DNA of 64,000 nucleotides, from NCBI RefSeq assembly GCF_904849725.1, contig NC_058519.1:24969267-25033266 (forward strand), read 5' to 3'. A program made the position numbers and the translations under genes. Source of the stretch: Hordeum vulgare subsp. vulgare. Lineage: Eukaryota > Streptophyta > Magnoliopsida > Poales > Poaceae. The notes below the pieces were generated by a model. The model was given only the letters and a program-made list of their open reading frames with translations. It was not told the origin of the DNA and did not search any database. Below, piece after piece: positions 1-9,927 of the stretch (the stretch's first letter is position 1; each line of letters begins with the position of its first letter).

Positions 1-141
1 AAATTAAATATTCCGAATATTACATCACGATTAAATTAAAATACATATTCCGAATATTACATCACGATTAAATTAAAATACATATTCCGAATATTACATC
101 ACGATTAAATTAAAATACATATTCCGAATATTACATCACGA
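1..141. repeat. 37-bp tandem repeat, about 4 copies
   Basis: An AT-rich unit containing TTCCGAATATTACATCACG recurs with the same phase at about 29, 66, 103 and 140, which gives a period of 37 bp. The array starts at or before the window edge. It lies just 3' of the Mutator-like transposase remnant and may be part of that element. Confidence 0.9.
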
Positions 142-172
142 TGAAATTATGAATACATAGCATGATTACATA

Positions 173-2763
173 TCACGCAGTGTTGTTGTTACGATACAGA
201 CACTCCCTACGCGGGTGACCAGCACACCTACATACGCGGCATCGCCTTGGTTCTTCCAACTGGCTGTGGTCCATGTCATTGCGATGACGCCTAGACTGAC
301 GCCGTCCCTTGCTGGTTCGCATCAATGCGGGATCTGGAACCCATGTGGTGCCTTCTGGCCATAATTGCTTGTAGTTCGTATCAATGCCCCATGCCCAAAA
401 CTCACCGTTCCAAGTGTTGTACAAATTGTGCATGTTGAAGTATGGTGATACGTATGGCTCGACACTAATTTGTTGATCTGCAGCTGCCCGCAATACGTGA
501 CTGCAAGGATATCCCAGAAGCTTGGGCTTGTTGCAAGTGCACTCACACGAGGTTGCGCCAAGCGTCACAGCTTGTTTTTTTCTCCCCTGTGGTGACCCTT
601 CACAAACTTTGCTCGCACACTAACTTCCCATTTATTCCTAAGTGCATCTACCTGCCTGCACCCATGTCTTTGCGACTTCTTTGCTTTGTCATCAAGATGT
701 CTTTCCATCTTCTCAGACCAGGTCTTGTTCAAATCAACTAGTGCCTTGGCAACAGTGACTCTATCTGCAAAGTATGACACAGTCCGGTTCCAAGTTTCAT
801 CAATTAGTGCTGTGATAGGTAGTGCCCTCACCCCTTTAAGAACACCATTGTACACCTCGGACATGTTGCTTGTCATTATACCGTATCTAGCGCCAGTGTC
901 ATGAGACTGCGCCCACTTGTACAAATTGGGACAATTCTCATTAATCCACTGGCTCAAATTTATTGCTGTTCGACGACCCCTCCGGTCTTCTCTCGCCGGG
1001 AGGGATGCGCGCTCGATCTGACCATTGATACCTGCCCAGATAGCATTCATTTTTGCTGTAGTTTTCTGCATGCACATCCTCTTGAATAGCTTGAACCAAT
1101 CTTTGTTTTTGAATTTCGAATAAAAATTAGCTGCCAAATGCCTCATGCACCACCTTGTCTCCAGATCGGGCCACCCCCAATCTGGATCTTGTGAAGCCTT
1201 AATTATCTCAAGCGCGCTTAATAGTCCGGTGTTGCGATCAGAGATGATGCAAACCCCTTCCCGATCTTTGATGACACCCATCTTCAGGCAACACAGGAAC
1301 CATAGCCAACTATGTTTGTTTTCGCTCTCCACTAGTGCATAGGCAATAGGAAGAAGTTGATTGTTTGCATCAGCTGCCATCGCCACTAAGAGTGTGCCCT
1401 TGTACTCTCTAGTGAGAAATGTACCATCAATTGATAAAACCGGACGACAATGCTTGAATGCTTGTATAGTCTGGGCGAATGCCCAGAATAAACGGTCCAG
1501 GATTTGCTCGTCCGGGTTCAATGGATTTGGACGTTCTTTCCGGAAAACTTGAGTCCCCCTGTTAGCAACTGAAATCTGATGCAACATTCTAGGGGCAAAA
1601 GAGTACGCCTCCTCATAGGTTCCATACAACCTCTGAAATATCTTTTCCTTTGCATGACGAGCCTTGCTATAGCTGACAGGGAAACCAATCAGATCAGATG
1701 CAGTTGCACGCAAAGCCCTAATACTAATATTAAGACTGTGCTGCACAATGGTTTGCATCACCTGGGACACATATTCTGCAGTCACATTGCGGTGCACTGA
1801 AAGAGTGCCGGTTTGCTCACAACCATGTTGCTCTATTTTTGTGACATGCCATGGCTGACATACCCCAGGCTTCTGGCGAGCAATAACTTTTCCGCGGCAA
1901 CCCGCTTCGCGATGGATGCATATGAGCTTCAACTTCTTTTTATCAGACTGCTTCACTCTATGTTGCGTGTGTATAGCAATTGCATAGCTATGTATTGCTT
2001 GTTTAGCAGATTTCTTATCTGGGAAAATCTATCCAACGGCCAGACTCCCCGCGTCTAGGCCAGCAACAGAGTGAAATTCATTGGTGATGCTCATAACCTG
2101 TAAAAACTCTGGGTTGATTGCTGCAGCGACCGCATTCTCAGGAGGAACAACTTCATCATCATCTGATTCCGAAGACGCAGAAGAATGACCATCATCGTCA
2201 TCATCTAGCGCCTCCGGCAATCCCTCGACATGTTCGCTCATGTCAACGACCGCAGACCAATATCCCGTGTCATACACTTGTTGGCCACCTATTGGTTCCG
2301 TTGGGCCGGCGTCGGGGGCTACAGTTATGGCCATATGTTCGCCACCACTTGGTTCCGATGGGCCGGCGTCGGGGGCTACAGTTATGGCCAACTCGGCCTC
2401 ACCGGTACCGCTACTGCACTCGGCGACATCACTGGCATAAATGAACTCCACATAAACCATGGGTTGTCCATACATGGAGTTATTGGGATTGCTTGCAAAA
2501 CCCATGTACGACGCCCATGCTCTTTCACCAGTAACCCATCGCAGAACCCAACGATTTCCTCCCTCAACCACGAAAGCCTCCAGGGTCATTTTTTTTCCAT
2601 TCATCGCTGAACCAAACACCGATCGGATGCACCTTCTAACTGCCGCATACTCTACATGAACCATGTCTTTCACTACAACCGTAGTCATCCCGCACCTAGA
2701 CACATCCACACCAGAAGGACCCTCACGTACGATGTGCCCATAACACACTAACAAATTTTCCAT
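173..2763 (-). pseudogene. Mutator-like (MULE/MuDR) transposase, decayed
   Basis: This is a DDE transposase of the plant MuDR class, which cuts and pastes MULE elements in the nucleus. Three minus-strand pieces are in order. 2763-2029 is the N-terminal region with an acidic stretch. 1956-565 is the MULE core, with DDE candidates in SIDGTFL, ISDRNTG and NMSEVYNG. 568-173 has a SWIM zinc finger (CECTC...PCSH) and a CX2CX4HX4C knuckle. The first two pieces share a frame and are separated only by TAG at 2029-2031; the 24 codons after it are open and look like normal MULE sequence (IFPDKK...). The stop therefore probably replaced a Gln codon. The third piece is shifted at a run of seven A (minus strand) near 575, consistent with loss of one A. 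The joined length, about 860 residues, is normal for the family. Terminal inverted repeats were not found. Confidence 0.88.
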
Positions 2764-3121
2764 AGTACCTAACGAGCAGCCATATTTACATCGTTAGTCC
2801 ATTAAAAATCATATTTTTATATTTACATTATAATAACAACATCCATTACTTATCTTTTTTACATATAACAATTTAACAACATCCATTACATCTACGCATA
2901 ATAATTTATATTGTATCATTTATCGTGACACTACATCTATAAAATAAATAGAAGATGAATTACAATATCTCATTCATACCTCTGGTTTAAATAAGGATAT
3001 CCTTCCGAATATAATATATCACCGAAATAATATCAGCGAATTCCACTTATTTTCATATGAACAAAAATATTACACACATAATTATTTCCGTGCTAGCAAA
3101 AGTCTAAAAATACATACTGCA

Positions 3122-3178
<57 letters not shown>

Positions 3179-3464
3179 AGTCATATTTCTACGGGGTTGA
3201 CAAATTATCAAATAAACAAATATATTACACATGCGTCTTGCATGTAAAATACTAATGGAGCTAACATATTATTACATGTTTTTTACAAAAATGCTAGTTA
3301 CATAGGCATTTTTCCGGCTCCTTTCTAAATACCAGTTGCATGCAAACATGAATAAATCATCGGTAATATATGAATATAGTCGACCTATTATCACATGAAC
3401 ACAAATATGAACAAAGTCTCATACCTTGATCTTCAACTTAGTAGTTCATATCGCATGACAAAAT
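2764..3464. other. AT-rich 5' flank of the MULE gene, no gene seen
   Basis: No coding potential is seen. The stretch is AT-rich and contains the dinucleotide repeat described separately. It lies between the MULE start codon and the 160-bp repeats, so it could be leader or intron of the transposase transcript. Confidence 0.5.
3125..3174. repeat. (AT)n microsatellite
   Basis: About 25 uninterrupted AT dinucleotides. Confidence 0.97.
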
Positions 3465-3945
3465 AGTTCCACACAAGTGATAATACGCTTCCTAAGACAA
3501 AAGAAAACACATACTTAGAAACTAATCAAACAAAATAAATACATCATGCATGCAAACACGACCAACACAAATGGAAAGCTCTTACCTTGATCTATCTTTT
3601 CTTCAACTACAACGTCTTCAAAATAGTTCCATAAAAGTGATAATACGCTCCCTAAGACAAAAGAAAACACATACTTAGAAACTAATCAAACAAAATAAAT
3701 ACATCATGCATGCAAACACGACCAACACAAATGGAAAGCTCTTACCTTGATCTATCTTTTCTTCAACTACAACGTCTTCAAAATAGTTCCACAAAAGTGA
3801 TAATACGCTCCCTAAGACAAAAGAAAACACATACTTAGAAACTAATCAAACAAAATAAATACATCATGCATGCAAACACAACCAACATATATGGAAAGCT
3901 CTTACCTTGATCTATCTTTTCTTCAACTACAACGTCTTCAAAATC
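3465..3945. repeat. 160-bp tandem repeat, 3 copies
   Basis: The motif GTTCCA(C/T)A(A/C)AAGTGATAATACGCT occurs at about 3466, 3626 and 3786, an exact 160-bp spacing. Each unit also contains, on the minus strand, the sequence ATAGATCAAGGTAAGAGC, which reads as a good plant 5' splice site (CAAG|GTAAGA). The array lies between a putative promoter near 4.1 kb and the MULE coding start at 2763. Confidence 0.92.
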
Positions 3946-4096
3946 TAACTTTAAACCGTCCTAAATCGCCACATAAACATTCATACGGAGTAGCTCTTGA
4001 GAGAAAGAGAAGAGAGTGAGAAAGAGAAAGAGAAGAGAGTGACACGGGAGGCAACGGCAGGAGAAGAGAGTGAGAGAGGAGGCAGCGACGCGGTTC

Positions 4097-4106
4097 GCTT
4101 ATAAAG
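4097..4106 (-). promoter_or_regulatory. candidate TATA box for the MULE transcript
   Basis: On the minus strand this reads CTTTATAAGC and is followed by a CT-rich leader-like stretch (4080-3990) and then by the repeated splice-donor sequences. It is the best TATA candidate upstream of the transposase. The assignment is positional only. Confidence 0.35.
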
Positions 4107-4108
4107 AA

Positions 4109-4536
4109 GAAGTTTCGCACTGTTTCGTCGGTGGGAGGGGGAAAAATTCCCACTGTTTCGTCGGTGGGAGCGGGAAATAAACCTGGGAATCAGCGCGTAC
4201 GGAAATCAGCGCAATCAGCAACAGTGTCGGCCGCGCGGAAACAGTGCCCTGGCCGCCTGCTCCCGAGGCGGCAGGGCCCACCCAGCGCTGTCCGTTACGG
4301 ACAGGAGTGGCGGGAACGGGATCCGGCGCCGGCCGCCTCGGCTGGTGGCGGTAGGCCCCAGCCGCCTGGGGCGGTGGCGGCAGGCCCCACTGCCGCCTCG
4401 TGCGGTGGCGGCAGGTGCCACGTGCCGCCTGGCGCGCCTGCCGCCACCCGGGGTGGGGGTCCTTTCGCTCCTTTTCACTCGCAGGTGGTCTCTTTTGACA
4501 ATCTCATTCGACAGGGGGTCCTTTTGGACAAAAAAT
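4109..4536. other. GC-rich stretch, no supported gene
   Basis: The stretch has repeated GGCGGCAGG/CCGCCTG words and a short direct duplication of CTGTTTCGTCGGTGGGAG at about 4118 and 4154. Open frames exist on both strands but look like products of GC-rich simple composition rather than protein. Confidence 0.5.
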
Positions 4537-4711
4537 CGTCTCTCCTTGCTGCTTTCAAATGTATGGTTCCATCGCTCCGAGTGTTTAAACTAGTGGATCT
4601 AGGGGAAGTCTAGCTAACTCTATATGTTAATCTTATTCTGACTACGAGTCATTCTTTGCTCAATATATTTTCATAACAATGTCAATTTATCTATGTTTCT
4701 GATTTATATGT
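4537..4711 (+). repeat. detached copy of the 12.4-kb repeat segment
   Basis: The stretch from CTCCTTGCTGCTTTCAAATG through GTGTTTAAACTAGTGGATCT to TTTCTGATTTATATG matches 12,402-12,578 closely along its length. The match ends abruptly where CACTA TNP2 sequence begins at about 4711. Confidence 0.88.
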
Positions 4712-5989
4712 CCTGAAAGATTACTAAAAGCAGACAAATCATTGATGGTTACAAACAACAATGCTCGTAGGTCAAATTCTTCTTGTTTGTGCTCATCCCA
4801 CACACGTACACCTTTGATATCTCACAACTGTAAACGTTCTTCAACTAATGGCCTTAGATACACATCAATGTTGTTGCCGGGTTGCTTAGGGCTTTGGATG
4901 AGCATTGACATCATAATGAACTTCCGCTTCATGCACAACCAAAGAGGAAGGTTATAGATACATAGAGCCACATGCCAGGTGCTATGATTGTTGATCTGCT
5001 CCCCAAAAGGATTAATGCCATCTGCACTTAAACCAAACCAACAGTTCCTTCCGTCATGTGCAAAGTCTGACCACTCTCTCTCGATTTTCCTCCACTGCGA
5101 CCCATCAGTGTGTACTCTCAACTTTCTGTCTTTCTTACGCTCGTCTTTGTGCCATCGCATTAACTTGGCATGCTCTTTCTTTTGGAACAAACGTTTCAAC
5201 TGTGGTATTATATGAGCATACAACATTACCTTGGCAGGAATCCTCTTCCTAGGGCGCTGGCCCTCAACATCGTCACCAGGGTCATCGTGGCCGATCTTAT
5301 AGCGCAACGCACCGCATACCGGGCATGCATTTAAATTCTTGTACTCCTCACTGTGGTACAGGATGCAGTCATTAGGGCATGCATGTATCTTCTTTGCTTT
5401 GTACGTACTGTCGGGCAATTCGTTGTCCTTTGGAAGCATCTTCTTTAACATTTTCAGCAACTTTTCAAAACCCTTGTCAGACACACCATTCTCTGCCTTT
5501 CATTGCAGCAATTCCAGTGTGGTACCAAACTTCTTCGTGTCATCTTCGCAGTTTGGGTACAATAATTTTTTGTGATCCTTTAACATGCGCTGCTACTTCA
5601 GCTTCTCCTTTTTCACTTGCACAGTTTCTCTTTGCATCAGCAATGGCCCGATCAAGATCATCAGTGGGCTCATCTGGTGCCTTTACTTCAGCTCCTTCCC
5701 CCATTGTAGTACCATCGTATTCGGGGAACAAAGAATAGTCTTCTTCTTCTTCATTCTCTTCCATTACAACCCCTCTTTCTCCGTGCTTGGTCCAACAGTT
5801 ATAGCCGGACATGAAACCAGACGTAAACAGATGGACATGAACGACTCTTAACTTAGAGTAAGTTTTATCATTCTTACAGACAACATATGTATAAGGCATA
5901 AAACCATCCCGCTGGTTTGCCTTAGCCGCACGTAGAAAACTCTGCAAGCCATCAATGAACTGGAAAGAGCGTCGGTCATCGTACATCAT
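4711..5989 (-). pseudogene. CACTA TNP2 transposase, N-terminal part, broken
   Basis: This is the transposase of En/Spm elements (Transposase_21 family). The upstream piece, 5989-5540, contains the FIDGLQSFLRAAKANQRDGF region and an acidic segment. The downstream piece, 5484-4822, contains a CPNDC...CPVCG zinc-like motif, a basic region and GLSADGINPFG, a typical TNP2 stretch. The two pieces are in different frames around 5490-5540. Reading past a stop near 4822 gives VWDEHKQEEFDLRALL and then AFSNLSG to about 4711, where homology ends. The catalytic C-terminal two thirds is deleted, so this copy is not functional. Confidence 0.87.
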
Positions 5990-6094
5990 TTACCGTTTCA
6001 TCTTCATCACACAAGACCGAAAAGACCAAATTAATACAAGTTCACACATAAAGTTCATACACACTTATTCTCATAAAACAAAATACAAAAGTTT

Positions 6095-6402
6095 CTAGCT
6101 AAAGCATTTAAATGCAACAACAAATGCGATCAAGATCGCAACTAAGGTAACAATTGATCCAACAACATAGTAATACCAAGCCTCTTTATTAAGGGCATAT
6201 TTTCTAATCCTTCTAATCTTCAAGCGCATTGCATCCATCATGATCTTGTGATCATCGACGACATCGGCAACATACAACTCCAATTTCATTTTCTCTTCTT
6301 CAATTCTTTTCAATTTTTATTTTAAATACTCATTTTATTTTTCAACTAAATTTAACTTCTTGACAAGAGCGTCGGATGCAATTTCCGCTTCACATACCTC
6401 CT
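6095..6402 (-). pseudogene. CACTA accessory ORF: coiled coil plus C-terminal membrane segment
   Basis: The minus-strand frame ends in a 72-residue open stretch with a charged helical part (KRIEEEKMKLEL...) and a strong C-terminal hydrophobic segment (VGSIVTLVAILIAFVVAF), followed by CFS and stop at 6095. Upstream in the same frame are more coiled-coil-like residues (EAEIASDALVKKLNLVEK), interrupted by two TAA codons that could each derive from CAA. It lies between the TIR and TNP2, so it belongs to the element. From memory of grass CACTA annotation, similar tail-anchored small proteins recur beside TNP2, but their role is unknown. The upstream exons were not resolved. Confidence 0.6.
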
Positions 6403-6889
6403 AGATAAAAATATCTATGTTAACTTGATGGGCATAATTGTCATATAAATGAGAAATGCAACAAATAGTTATAAAAGAGAATATACCACATAGGAGGATC
6501 ACCAAGGTGGTGCCGGCGACGAGACGGTGCGGGCGATCGACGGTGGTTAGGATGGGGAAGGGAAGGCACTAAGTAAACCACACCTACACATATGCAAACT
6601 AAGAAGTTAATCTGAGCTCATATTGCATATAAATCAAATAAACTCCCACATACTTAGTCCCAAACTAAAACCCATAAATCGCTATAATTAAAGAGCATTG
6701 CACGAGCTAATCTAGCAATGAGAGATGAAAGGGCAAAGTTCCTAACCTTTGTGAACATTTGGATGGATGGGGTGCCTCAAATCTTGAAAAATCTAGGAAG
6801 AAATTGAGGATGAACACGAGCAAGGGAAGAGAACAGAGGAGATAAAGGAGAAAACAGAGAGCTTGGGCTCGAGCTGGACGAAGCACTAT

Positions 6890-7184
6890 TTATAATGATA
6901 CTTTTAGTCCTGGTTGGTGATACAAACCGGGACTAAAGATCTATCTCTAGTCCCGCTTTGTATTACCAAGAGGGACTAATTGCCCTCGCACGGGCCCCAG
7001 TCTGACAAAACTCTGCCACCACCCCTTTAGTTCTGGTTGTTAACACCAACCGAGACTAGAGGTTCCTAATAAACCGGGACATAAAGCATGCCTCACGAAC
7101 TGGGACTAGTGGCAACATTAGTCCTGGTTCAAAAGCACACCGGGACTAATGCTTCGAACCAAAGCCCTGTTTTCTCTACTAGTG
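6890..7184 (-). repeat. CACTA terminal and subterminal repeats
   Basis: Multiple direct and inverted copies of CCGGGACTAA / TTAGTCCTGGTT occur within 300 bp of the TIR. In En/Spm elements such repeats bind the element-encoded TnpA-type protein. Confidence 0.85.
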
Positions 7185-7675
7185 CAATTTTTTATGTACA
7201 TATTCATTGCCTCCATATGGTATTGCCATTGTGTGAATATAGAGATCGGGTGTGCCTTTTATATTATCTTGATGCATTATCGAAAAAGCTACAAAAGATG
7301 TTGATGGAGAGAACAAGGGTGATGGGTGGAGAGGCAGGAGTCTGAGAGAAGGATGATACTCGTCACTTGTTAAATTTGAACGGAACCATTTTTTTAATTA
7401 TGCAAGTCATAGAGATTTTCTTTTGCGAAAACAGTTCATTTGAAGTCACACCTATTGGTAATTTATGAAACATTAGATTAACATTGTCTTTCTTGTCTGT
7501 TTTCAGATTGCATGTCCAGATTCATAGTTAAAACAATGTCAACATTTTTATTCATTTCTATGATCACAAGACAAGTGTACATGAAAACATTTTCTCCTTG
7601 TTAGCGGGAGGAAAAAAAAGGAAAACATGAATGATTGCGACAACTTAAAACACTTGGCCATGTCAAAAAGGCAAC

Positions 7676-8269
7676 TTAAGGGTTTGCTTCGGCATTTCCG
7701 GATCCGCTCCCGCCACCACTGCCGCTGCCACCATTTTCCCCGCCTCCTTTGCCACCTCCACTACCCTTAACACTTGCATTTGCATCCTCTTTTCCATAAT
7801 AGGTAGACATGGCGGAGCTAGAACCGGAGCCGGTGCCCCTGCCCTCTCCATGACCACTAGATCCATCGTAATTTCCGGCTTGTCCTCCGCCACCACCGCC
7901 CCCGGTACCATCAGCGCTAGAGTATCCAGGAAAACCAACGAATGCTCCTCCACTTGACTCGCTAGAAGCGGCACTGGAGCCATACCCGGCTCCACTTCCG
8001 GATCCACGGTACTGGCTTGCGCCACCACCGCTGCCACCGGCTCCGGCAACCGCATGGGTAGCTCCGGCAGTCGCATGGCCATCATTTGGAACGACCCGGC
8101 TCGATGCAGTGCCGCTCCCGGATCCGGAGCCACTACCGTCCACAATTCCACCACCTCCGCCCCCTCCACTCCCTTGAGCATCAGAGAGTCTCGACACCCG
8201 CCCAGCCTTGGCTAATCCAATGCCCAATAGAACAACAAAAGCCATAGCAAAAACTCTGGTGCCTGCCAT
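7676..8269 (-). CDS. secreted glycine-rich protein (copy 1)
   Basis: An intact single-exon frame of 197 residues. It starts with a clear signal peptide (MAGTRVFAMAFVVLLGIGLAKA), and the mature part is dominated by Gly and Ser with GSGSG and GGGG runs, interspersed Tyr, and a conserved block GGGGGGGQAGNYDGSSGHG. Such proteins are usually apoplastic or cell-wall structural proteins; that role is inferred from composition. A paralogue with the same signal peptide and Gly block lies at 18,910-19,491 in the same orientation. A TATA box lies about 80 bp upstream of the ATG. The antisense and frame-shifted open frames over this gene are composition artefacts. Confidence 0.85.
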   Translation of the reverse strand: MAGTRVFAMAFVVLLGIGLAKAGRVSRLSDAQGSGGGGGGGIVDGSGSGSGSGTASSRVVPNDGHATAGATHAVAGAGGSGGGASQYRGSGSGAGYGSSAASSESSGGAFVGFPGYSSADGTGGGGGGGQAGNYDGSSGHGEGRGTGSGSSSAMSTYYGKEDANASVKGSGGGKGGGENGGSGSGGGSGSGNAEANP

Positions 8270-8340
8270 TGATTGTTAAGCTTGTTTGCTAAACCGAGTG
8301 TATAAGAGGAGATGAGTGCTCAGTGTGAAAGGTTTCCACA

Positions 8341-8353
8341 TGTATTTATAGTG
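8341..8353 (-). promoter_or_regulatory. TATA box of glycine-rich gene 1
   Basis: The minus strand reads CACTATAAATACA, about 75-80 bp before the start codon. The paralogue has the matching CCACTATAAGTAC at the equivalent place. Confidence 0.75.
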
Positions 8354-8724
8354 CTTAAGTAAACGATGCAACTGCGCAAGTTGGTAATTTACTTGTATAT
8401 TTTTTGCCAATCATGTCGGTGGAGCTGTACGATCTGTAGAAATTTTAAATCGATGATCAAGCTGATTAGTGTGGAAGCTAGCTAGGCAGACTGTGGACGG
8501 AAGTACTCTCTTGACTTGAGTGTAGAGCAAACAAGCAAGAATAATGACCAGGATGGGATGAGCTAGCTATTAACTGCACTATATATATATATAGTTTGAT
8601 CAACTTTAGTTGGGTCGTGTCTAGATATCAAGTACTCCCCCCGTTTTTGTATAGCACATTAATAGCATAATTTAAGGGGTGATGCTATTTTGTATAGCGT
8701 GTTATTTTTTACTTGTTGCTACTA

Positions 8725-8952
8725 TCTCCGTCCTGATTTACTAGTCCTCATCGTATTTGTGTTATATTTTAACAATGATTTTAACCAACACATTATAAGT
8801 TATACTTACCAAAAATAATGCCGTTGGAAACTAGATCCAAATAAGAATCCAACAATATAATTTTTTATTACATGCATTGATATTTTGCTTGTTCAGTATA
8901 TGGTTATTTAATCTAAAATACAATGAGGACTAATAAACCAGGACGGAAATAA
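8725..8952. mobile_element. Mariner/Stowaway-like MITE
   Basis: The ends are inverted repeats (TCTCCGTCCTGATTTACTAG on the left; ACTAATAAACCAGGACGGA on the right) flanked by TA. The interior is AT-rich and non-coding. Confidence 0.7.
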
Positions 8953-9050
8953 TACTAGGAGCAGTCGATCTGAAAAGGTAGCCTAGTTATTATTCTTGTG
9001 CAAATTGATGTGTCCTTCAAATTAAGGCCCGCGGACAACGGATAGCTTCG

Positions 9051-9222
9051 GCCCTGTTTGTTCAGAGGGACTAGACTAAAAAAAATCCTTTTAGTCCATA
9101 TATAACCAAACAGGAAGGATTTTTCCTTAAGGAACTAGAAAAACACTTTACTGAAGGGACTTTTCTCTTTAGTCTCTGGGACTAAAAAAAGTCTAGTTCC
9201 TTGCAACCAAACACCCCCTTCC
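9051..9222. mobile_element. Tourist-like MITE candidate
   Basis: It begins GGCCCTGTTTGTTCAGAGG and ends CCTTGCAACCAAACACCCCC, with internal inverted TTTAGTC/GACTAAA words. The target duplication is unclear. Confidence 0.55.
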
Positions 9223-9489
9223 TATATTGCGAGTAGTATATGACAGCATTTAATGCAGTAGCTCCACGTTTACTGATCTATTTATGCGAGTTTAATGGGA
9301 TAATGAGTATTTATTGTAATGACCTCAATGTTGGATTGTCTGAAGAGACTATATTTATGATAAAAATGATTCATTATATCTCGTTATTAATTACATATTA
9401 TACAATTGTTATGTTATACTCCAAATTCAAATATAAAGAGAAAGACCAACTTCTGACAAATGAGCGGAGTGAGGCCCGTCGCTGGTAGG

Positions 9490-9745
9490 CTTGGGGAGAA
9501 GCGGGTCAGGATTGACCTACGACTCATGTGTTATATATAACTCTTGTAAGCCGTCACACGCGATAGCTGATTACTTGTAAATCCCCGCCGTTTGTAACCT
9601 CTCCTGATATAGTGAAGTTTGGCGGGCTCACGCCCATGGTTTTTTCCCCTTCGTGTTGGATGGGTTTTCCACGTTAAAATTTTGTGTCCCGTGTTTGATT
9701 TCGTTTTTCATTGTGTTCAATTGCGTGTCGTATCACGAACATAAA
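9490..9745 (+). repeat. LTR-like fragment (Copia type)
   Basis: The stretch resembles the 3' part of a plant Copia LTR: CTCTTGTAAGCC..., then GGGTTTTCCACGTTAAA and an ending near CACGAACA. No partner LTR or target duplication was found, so its extent is a guess. Confidence 0.3.
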
Positions 9746-9927
9746 ATATTTTACACGGACTGTTAAGAAATGGTGCAACATATGAGTACTGGGGACAAAT
9801 AATAAAAATTCATACCATGCGATTGTACAATGAGTTCAAAATAGTTAGGCAAGACACGGGTATCGTGGGGGAGGGAGATGCCAACGATCACCGACTAATT
9901 AGTGAAGCCAAACTTGGGTTGAATTAA

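Larger units (their letters stand above)
4711..7184 (-). mobile_element. truncated CACTA (En/Spm) element with one TIR
   Basis: The right end, read on the minus strand from 7184, is CACTAGTAGAGAAAACAGGG, a CACTA terminal inverted repeat. It is followed inward (7150-6890) by subterminal repeats of the CCGGGACTAA type. The minus-strand genes inside are a coiled-coil/membrane protein remnant and a TNP2 remnant. The other end is missing: TNP2 homology stops at about 4711 and abuts an unrelated repeat. No target-site duplication can therefore be tested. Confidence 0.85.

Noticed and set aside
4131..4613. A 160-residue plus-strand frame and overlapping minus-strand frames
   Set aside because: Composition-driven frames in repeated GGCGGCAGG sequence; they run into an unrelated repeat and show no domain.
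7663..8181. A 172-residue Met/Val/Pro-rich frame overlapping the glycine-rich gene 1
   Set aside because: It is the shifted frame of the Gly-rich coding sequence, with no signal peptide or domain.
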